A DNA stretch of 45,231 nt from the NCBI GenBank assembly GCA_022768805.1, contig JALELB010000049.1, forward strand, positions 1 to 45,231, read 5' to 3'. Positions 40,438-45,231 of this stretch are shown here, piece after piece. A model generated the notes under the pieces. It made no database searches and had not been told where the DNA came from. It saw only the letters and a list, made by a program, of their open reading frames with translations. Source of the DNA: Ruminococcus sp. (GTDB taxonomy: Bacteria; Bacillota; Clostridia; Oscillospirales; Ruminococcaceae). Made by a program: the position numbers and the translations under genes. Positions within the stretch are counted from its first letter, which is position 1. Each line of letters starts with the position of its first letter.

Positions 40438-41856
40438 ATGGCAAGGCAAACCATCACCAAGCGGTGGATTCTCAATAATCTGTGCGTGGTGCTGCTGGTG
40501 CTGCTGACGGTGGAGCTGGGCTTTATCTACGCCATCCAGAAATATTACTACGGAGGCGCCCAGCAGTATCTGCTGTCGAAAATGAACGCAGTGGCCGGGG
40601 TGCTGAGCCGCTATGCGGAGGACAGCCCCGCCAGCTTTTCCGCAGAAATCCGCAATACCCTGGAAAACTTCAGCGACAAGGACAAGATCGAGCTGATGGC
40701 CATTGACGCCCGGGGGCATGTGGTGCTCACTTCCTCCGGCTTTTCCCCGGACGAGCGGGTCAGTATGCCGGACTACGATATGGCTATGGAGGGGGACAGA
40801 AACGCCTACAGCTACACGGTGGGCAGGCTCCGCAGCGGCGAGCATGTGATGGCGGTGACCTATCCCATCGAGGATCTGTCGGACGAATACACCGCCGTGC
40901 GGATGGTGGTTTCCCTGACGGAGGTGGACGCCAATATCCTGACCTTCTCCGTGGCCATGACCCTGCTGTGCATCGGGGTATTCCTGCTGCTGGCGCTGTC
41001 GGGCATGTACTTTATCCGTTCCATCGTGTTCCCCATCCGGCAGATCAGCACCACGGCGGAAAAATTCGCAAAGGGGGATTTCTCCGTGCGGATCGCCGCC
41101 TCCGGCAAGGACGAAATCGGGGATCTTTGTACCGCCATCAACCATATGGCGGACGAGCTTTCCGCTGCGGAGACCATGAAAAACGAGTTCATCTCCTCCG
41201 TGTCCCACGAGCTGCGGACGCCGCTCACCGCCATCAAGGGCTGGGCGGAGACCCTGAACGCCGGGGGAGATATGGAAACCATGCACAAGGGCATCCGGGT
41301 CATCACCAACGAAACCGAACGGCTTTCCCGGATGGTGGAGGAGCTTCTGGACTTTTCCCGGATGCAGAGCGGCCATTTCACCATGCAGATGGACAAAATG
41401 GACGTGCTGGCAGAGCTGGGAGAAGCGGTGCTTATCTACACCGAGCGGGCAAAGCGGGATCATATCGAAATCCTCTACGATGAGCCGGAGTTCCTGCCCA
41501 TCGTATACGGGGACAAGAACCGGATCCGGCAGGTGTTTATCAATATCATCGACAATGCCATCAAATACTCCAACCCGGGGGGGCGGGTGCAGATTACCGC
41601 CACCCAGAAGGACGACGGAAACACGGTGTGCATTGTGGTGGAGGATCAGGGCGTGGGGATCAAGGCCTCGGATCTTCCCAAGATCAAAACCAAATTCTAC
41701 AAAGCCAACCACAGCCGCCGGGGCTCCGGCATCGGGCTGGGTGTGGCGGACGAGATCATCCGGCAGCACGGGGGCAGGCTGGAGATCGCCAGCGGTGAGG
41801 GCGTGGGCACCACGGTGACCATCGACATTCCCGCCGCCGGGCATGGAAAAGCGTAA
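40438..41856 (+). CDS. Sensor histidine kinase
   Basis: Kinase of 472 residues. TM1 spans about 12-33, an extracytoplasmic domain about 34-160, TM2 about 170-195, HAMP about 196-250 (FPIRQISTTAEKFAKGDFSVRI). HisKA has phosphoacceptor His257 in SVSHELRTPL. The HATPase domain shows NIIDNAIKYS, VEDQGVGI and RRGSGIGLGVADEI. There is no PAS domain, unlike the kinase at 4186-5835. It should phosphorylate the regulator at 39716-40414. The signal is unknown; the adjacent lipoprotein may take part. The DUF1385 gene starts 11 bases downstream. Confidence 0.94.
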   Translation: MARQTITKRWILNNLCVVLLVLLTVELGFIYAIQKYYYGGAQQYLLSKMNAVAGVLSRYAEDSPASFSAEIRNTLENFSDKDKIELMAIDARGHVVLTSSGFSPDERVSMPDYDMAMEGDRNAYSYTVGRLRSGEHVMAVTYPIEDLSDEYTAVRMVVSLTEVDANILTFSVAMTLLCIGVFLLLALSGMYFIRSIVFPIRQISTTAEKFAKGDFSVRIAASGKDEIGDLCTAINHMADELSAAETMKNEFISSVSHELRTPLTAIKGWAETLNAGGDMETMHKGIRVITNETERLSRMVEELLDFSRMQSGHFTMQMDKMDVLAELGEAVLIYTERAKRDHIEILYDEPEFLPIVYGDKNRIRQVFINIIDNAIKYSNPGGRVQITATQKDDGNTVCIVVEDQGVGIKASDLPKIKTKFYKANHSRRGSGIGLGVADEIIRQHGGRLEIASGEGVGTTVTIDIPAAGHGKA

Positions 41857-41867
41857 AAGGAGCAGCT

Positions 41868-42830
41868 ATGGCAGAAGAAACAAAGGCGCAGAAAGCGCTG
41901 CACAAAAGCAAGATCGGCGGACAGGCGCTGATCGAGGGCGTGATGATGAAGGGCCCCCTGAAGGGAGCCATGGCCTGCCGGCTTCCCAGCGGCGAAATCG
42001 AGGTGGAGGTCTGGGAGGAGAAAAACGGCAAGAATCCCCCCTGGTACCGGCGTGTGCCCCTGATCCGGGGCTGCGTCAATTTCGTGCTGTCCATGAAGGA
42101 CGGGTACCGGTGTATGATGAAATCCGCCGAAAAGCAGGTGGAGGAGGACGAGGAGGAAGAGGAGCTGAGCCGGTTCGAGCAGTGGCTGACGGATCATCTG
42201 GGTGAAAAATTCATGCAGATCCTGATGGTATTCAGCGTCCTGCTCAGCACCGCAGCGGCATTTCTGCTGTTTTTGTATCTGCCCAAATGGGTGGTGGGGC
42301 TGATCGAGCCCCTGACGGGCAACCACATCATCCGGAGCATCGCCGAGGGTATTGTGAAAATTGCGGTGTTTGTGGCGTATATGGCCATTACCGCCTGCAT
42401 GAAGGACATCCGGCGTACATACGAGTACCACGGTGCGGAGCATAAGACCATCGCCTGTCACGAGGCACACCTTCCCCTGACGGTGGAGAACGTGAAGAAG
42501 CAGACCCGGTTCCACCCCCGCTGCGGCACCAGCTTCATCTTTATCGTGCTGATTGTGGGCATCTTTGCCGCATGCTTCATTCCCGCCCGCTTCGTGGTGT
42601 GGCAGCGTGTGCTGTGCAGCCTGGGGATGCTGCCCCTGGTGGTGGGTGTCTCCTATGAGTTCATCCGGCTGGCAGGCAGATATACCAACCCCTTTACCAG
42701 AACCCTGTCCGCACCGGGACTGCTGCTCCAGCGGATCACCACCCGGGAGCCGGACGACAAGCAGATTGAAGTGGCCATTGCCGCCATCACTCCCTGCATC
42801 CCCCAGGATCTGGCGGACGATCAGTGGTGA
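41868..42830 (+). CDS. DUF1385 (YqhQ-like) membrane protein
   Basis: Protein of 320 residues. The N-terminal hallmark IGGQALIEGVMMKGP (about 16-30) is followed by a charged acidic segment (EEDEEEEELSRFEQW) and about four hydrophobic helices. The second family motif, YEYHGAEHKTIACHE (about 184-198), and RFHPRCGTSFIFIV are intact; their conserved His, Glu and Cys could bind metal. YqhQ proteins are conserved in Firmicutes and of unknown function. The position next to prmC is common in Clostridia. The last codons overlap the prmC start. Confidence 0.92.
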   Translation: MAEETKAQKALHKSKIGGQALIEGVMMKGPLKGAMACRLPSGEIEVEVWEEKNGKNPPWYRRVPLIRGCVNFVLSMKDGYRCMMKSAEKQVEEDEEEEELSRFEQWLTDHLGEKFMQILMVFSVLLSTAAAFLLFLYLPKWVVGLIEPLTGNHIIRSIAEGIVKIAVFVAYMAITACMKDIRRTYEYHGAEHKTIACHEAHLPLTVENVKKQTRFHPRCGTSFIFIVLIVGIFAACFIPARFVVWQRVLCSLGMLPLVVGVSYEFIRLAGRYTNPFTRTLSAPGLLLQRITTREPDDKQIEVAIAAITPCIPQDLADDQW

Positions 42831-43690
42831 CCCGCCGGGAGGCCTTTGCTGCTTTGCGGCAGCAGCTCCGGGCAGGAGGGCTGGAAAGCCCGGAGTTTGA
42901 GGCAGGGTGTCTTGCAGAGCAGCTGTTCGGCACAGCCTGGCGACTCATGACCCCCCAGCAGCTGGCGCAGCCCCTGACCCCGGAAGAGGATGCCGCGCTG
43001 CATACCCTGGCACGGCGGCGGCTTGCCGGAGAGCCCTTGCAGTATCTGCTGGGAGAGTGGGAGTTTTACGGGCTGCCCTTTGCGGTGGGCCCCGGGGTGC
43101 TGATTCCCCGGCAGGACACGGAAACCCTGGTGGAGTGCGCATTGCAGGCGACAGAGGGCATTCTTGCCCCCAGCATTCTGGATCTTTGCGCCGGCAGCGG
43201 CTGCATCGGCATCGCCCTGGCCCACTGTCTGCCGGATGCCCGGGTCACGGCGGTGGAGCGTTCACAGGATGCCCTTGCCTATCTGCACCGGAACATCGAA
43301 AAAAACGCCGTGCAGGTTGCGGTGATTGCCGGGGACGTGCTGGAGCCGGAGCTTGCAGCAAGCATCCGGGGGGCGGACATCATCGTCAGCAATCCCCCCT
43401 ATCTTTCCGCAGCGGATCTTGCCGCACTGCAAAAGGAAGTACAGGCCGAGCCCAGAGCCGCCCTGGATGGCGGAGAGGACGGGCTGCTGTTTTACCGGCA
43501 AATGCCGGCACTGTGGCTGGAGAGCCTGAAGCCGGGAGGCCGGCTGCTGTTTGAAATCGGCATGGGACAGGAGGAAGCGGTCAGCGGCTTTCTTGCCCGT
43601 GCGGGCTATACAAATATAGAGATTTTCCCCGATCTTGCAGGCATCAGCCGTGTGGTAAGCGGCAGGCGTCCTGCCGGGGAACGGAGGTAA
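42824..43690 (+). CDS. prmC: Release-factor glutamine methyltransferase PrmC
   Basis: SAM-dependent enzyme of 288 residues that methylates the Gln of the GGQ loop in release factors RF1 and RF2. The N-terminal helical domain precedes the Rossmann fold with [16 protein letters not shown] (motif I) and the catalytic NPPY in [10 protein letters not shown]. The GTG start overlaps the DUF1385 stop codon; two adjacent GTG codons (42824 and 42827) are possible. prfA (RF1), its usual neighbour, does not follow; recA does, after 4 bases. Confidence 0.95.
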   Translation: MVTRREAFAALRQQLRAGGLESPEFEAGCLAEQLFGTAWRLMTPQQLAQPLTPEEDAALHTLARRRLAGEPLQYLLGEWEFYGLPFAVGPGVLIPRQDTETLVECALQATEGILAPSILDLCAGSGCIGIALAHCLPDARVTAVERSQDALAYLHRNIEKNAVQVAVIAGDVLEPELAASIRGADIIVSNPPYLSAADLAALQKEVQAEPRAALDGGEDGLLFYRQMPALWLESLKPGGRLLFEIGMGQEEAVSGFLARAGYTNIEIFPDLAGISRVVSGRRPAGERR

Positions 43691-43694
43691 TACC

Positions 43695-44918
43695 ATGGCA
43701 AAAGCGGAACTGAAAAAGAAGTCTGCGGCGGCGCCGGTGAAGCTCACCACCGCCGAGGAAAAGAAAAAGGCACTGGCAAGCGCCATCGCCCACATTGAAA
43801 AGGTGTACGGCGCCGGGGCGGTAATGAAGCTGGGGCAGACCAAGGCGCTGAATGTGGACGCCATCCCCACCGGCTCCATGACATTGGACATGGCGCTGGG
43901 CATCGGTGGCGTTCCCCGGGGCAGAATCGTGGAGCTGTACGGGCCGGAAAGCTCCGGCAAGACCACGGTGGCACTGCACATCATCGCCGAAGCCCAGAAG
44001 CTGGGGGGCGAGGTTGCCTTCATCGACGTGGAGCATGCCCTGGATCCGGTGTATGCGGAAAAGCTGGGGGTTAACATCAACAACCTGCTGGTTTCCCAGC
44101 CGGACAGCGGCGAGCAGGCGCTGGAAATTGCCGAGGCGCTGGTGCGCTCCGGCGCCATTGACGTCATCGTGCTGGACTCGGTGGCGGCGATGACCACCAA
44201 GGCGGAGATCGACGGAGAAATGGGGGACAACCATGTGGGGCAGCTTGCCCGGCTCATGTCCCAGGCCATGCGGAAGCTCACCTCCGTCATTGCAAAGTCC
44301 AACTGCGTGGCAATCTTCATCAACCAGGTCCGGGAGAAGATCGGCGTGCTGTACGGCAATCCGGAAACCACCCCCGGCGGACGGGCACTGAAGTTCTACG
44401 CCTCCGTGCGGATGGAGGTACGGAAGGGAGAGCCCATCAAGAACGGCTCCCAGATCATCGGCAACCGTACCCGGGTGAAAATCGTCAAGAACAAGGTGGC
44501 GCCCCCCTTCAAGGAATGCGAGTTCGACATCATGTTCGGCCAAGGCATCTCCCGGGTGGGCGAGGTGCTGGATCTGGCGGTGGATCTGGACATCGTCAAG
44601 AAGGGCGGCTCCTGGTTCTCCTACAACGATCAGAAGCTGGGACAGGGCCGTGACAACGTGAAGGAGATCCTGGCGAATAATCCGGAGCTCATGAAGGAAA
44701 TCGAAGGGAAGATCCTGGAGCAGAAGGATAAGCTGCTGCTGGTATCCAAAAAATCCAAGAAATCTGCCGATCTGAAAAAGGCGGCGGACGAGGCTCTGGC
44801 GGACACAGAGGAAATTCCGGAGGAGACCCCGGCGGATGCGGCGGAAAGCTACGGTGCGGACATCAGCCCCATTGTAAACGCTGAGGATGACTTTGAAGAA
44901 TTCACCCCGGCTGAATAA
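43695..44918 (+). CDS. recA: Recombinase RecA
   Basis: RecA of 407 residues; the family norm is about 350. Walker A is GPESSGKT (83-90), Walker [11 protein letters not shown], and loop L2 starts at [20 protein letters not shown]. The core ends near residue 345. The last 60 residues are a Lys-rich hinge ([15 protein letters not shown]) followed by a strongly acidic tail (ends [11 protein letters not shown]). Acidic C-termini in other RecA proteins damp DNA binding. The start follows CGGAGGTAATACC. No LexA box was seen close by, since the gene lies deep in an operon. recX follows. Confidence 0.98.
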   Translation: MAKAELKKKSAAAPVKLTTAEEKKKALASAIAHIEKVYGAGAVMKLGQTKALNVDAIPTGSMTLDMALGIGGVPRGRIVELYGPESSGKTTVALHIIAEAQKLGGEVAFIDVEHALDPVYAEKLGVNINNLLVSQPDSGEQALEIAEALVRSGAIDVIVLDSVAAMTTKAEIDGEMGDNHVGQLARLMSQAMRKLTSVIAKSNCVAIFINQVREKIGVLYGNPETTPGGRALKFYASVRMEVRKGEPIKNGSQIIGNRTRVKIVKNKVAPPFKECEFDIMFGQGISRVGEVLDLAVDLDIVKKGGSWFSYNDQKLGQGRDNVKEILANNPELMKEIEGKILEQKDKLLLVSKKSKKSADLKKAADEALADTEEIPEETPADAAESYGADISPIVNAEDDFEEFTPAE

Positions 44919-44923
44919 GCAAA

Positions 44924-45231
44924 ATGAAAATTACCGATATTCAACCATATAAGGGCAGTATCCTGCAGGTAGACCTGGAGGATGCGGACCCCCTGTTCCT
45001 CCACCGGGATATTGCGGCGGAGTTTCACTTAAAGCCCGGGCTGGAGCTGCCGGAGGGGGCGCTGGAGGAAATCCGCACCGCCTCCCAGCGACGCCGTGCC
45101 TATGAGCGTGCCCTGTATCTGCTGGATGTGCGGGCATACGGCTTTGCGGAGCTGTTTGAAAAGCTGGAGCAGAATTACGAGGAGGACGTGTGCTACTGGG
45201 TGCTGGGGCGGCTGGTAAAGCTGGGGATGAT
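44924..45231 (+). CDS. recX: Regulatory protein RecX, truncated by the window end
   Basis: The first 102 codons of a small basic protein 5 bases after recA. RecX caps and inhibits RecA filaments. The helical repeat RRRAYERALYLLDVRAYGFAELFEKL is the typical first RecX three-helix unit, preceded by an N-terminal extension (MKITDIQPYKGSILQV) with beta character found in Clostridia RecX. No ribosome site is evident, so translation is probably coupled to recA. The 3' end is outside the window. Confidence 0.9.
   Translation, partial: MKITDIQPYKGSILQVDLEDADPLFLHRDIAAEFHLKPGLELPEGALEEIRTASQRRRAYERALYLLDVRAYGFAELFEKLEQNYEEDVCYWVLGRLVKLGM

Overview
The window looks like a chromosomal segment of a GC-rich, Gram-positive anaerobe of the Clostridia, most like a cellulosome-producing Ruminococcus (Oscillospirales). 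The reasons are a secreted GH30 xylanase carrying CBM22 and dockerin type I modules, intracellular glycoside hydrolases (GH5, GH31), a sipL-spoIVA sporulation pair, Clostridia-type SerA and DUF1385/YqhQ proteins, and many near-consensus sigma-A promoters (TTGACA-17-TATAAT). No species is claimed. I see no phage, IS element, CRISPR array, tRNA or rRNA; this is largely core genome with some fibre-degradation accessory genes.

Layout. 1-2177 (-): 3'-truncated multimodular xylanase. 2477-3745 (+): CLC-type transporter resembling the fluoride-exporting CLC-F clade. 3746-4185: gene-free stretch with a strong orphan promoter and several stable hairpins, a candidate small RNA. 4186-7949 (-): operon of polysaccharide flippase, OmpR-type regulator and PhoR-type kinase. 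8084-10643 (-): secG-rnr. 10909-11748 (+): CAP-domain lipoprotein. 11999-14278 (+): serC-serA. 14345-17065 (-): PAS/GGDEF-like/EAL protein fused to a repetitive beta-solenoid-like domain, the most unusual protein here. 17283-18335 (+): GH5 without a signal peptide. 18641-22934 (-): CPBP protease, then the spoIVA-sipL sporulation pair. 23267-27167 (+): GH31 alpha-xylosidase, PH-domain protein and FkbM methyltransferase. 27316-28091 (+): Nudix hydrolase and TM2 protein. 28147-31467 (-): clpB preceded by a ribbon-helix-helix protein of unknown function, whose promoter carries tandem AT palindromes. 31614-33655: divergent MFS transporter and NERD protein. 33695-36688 (-): YfhO membrane protein. 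37017-45231 (+): one tightly packed run of eight genes: citrate synthase, FG-GAP-like lipoprotein, response regulator, histidine kinase, DUF1385 protein, prmC, recA, recX (truncated by the window end).

How they fit together. The secreted xylanase (probably with an esterase module beyond the window) would release xylo-oligosaccharides. The cytoplasmic GH31 (YicI-like) and GH5 could finish imported xylo- or gluco-oligosaccharides. Several envelope functions (flippase, YfhO, CPBP, PH, FkbM, CAP lipoprotein) are interspersed. Two two-component systems are each embedded in an operon with non-regulatory partners. Candidates for something undescribed are, in order: the EAL/beta-solenoid fusion, the RHH-clpB operon with its palindromic sites, the lipoprotein/two-component module in the gltA-recA operon, and the orphan RNA locus at 3787-4160.
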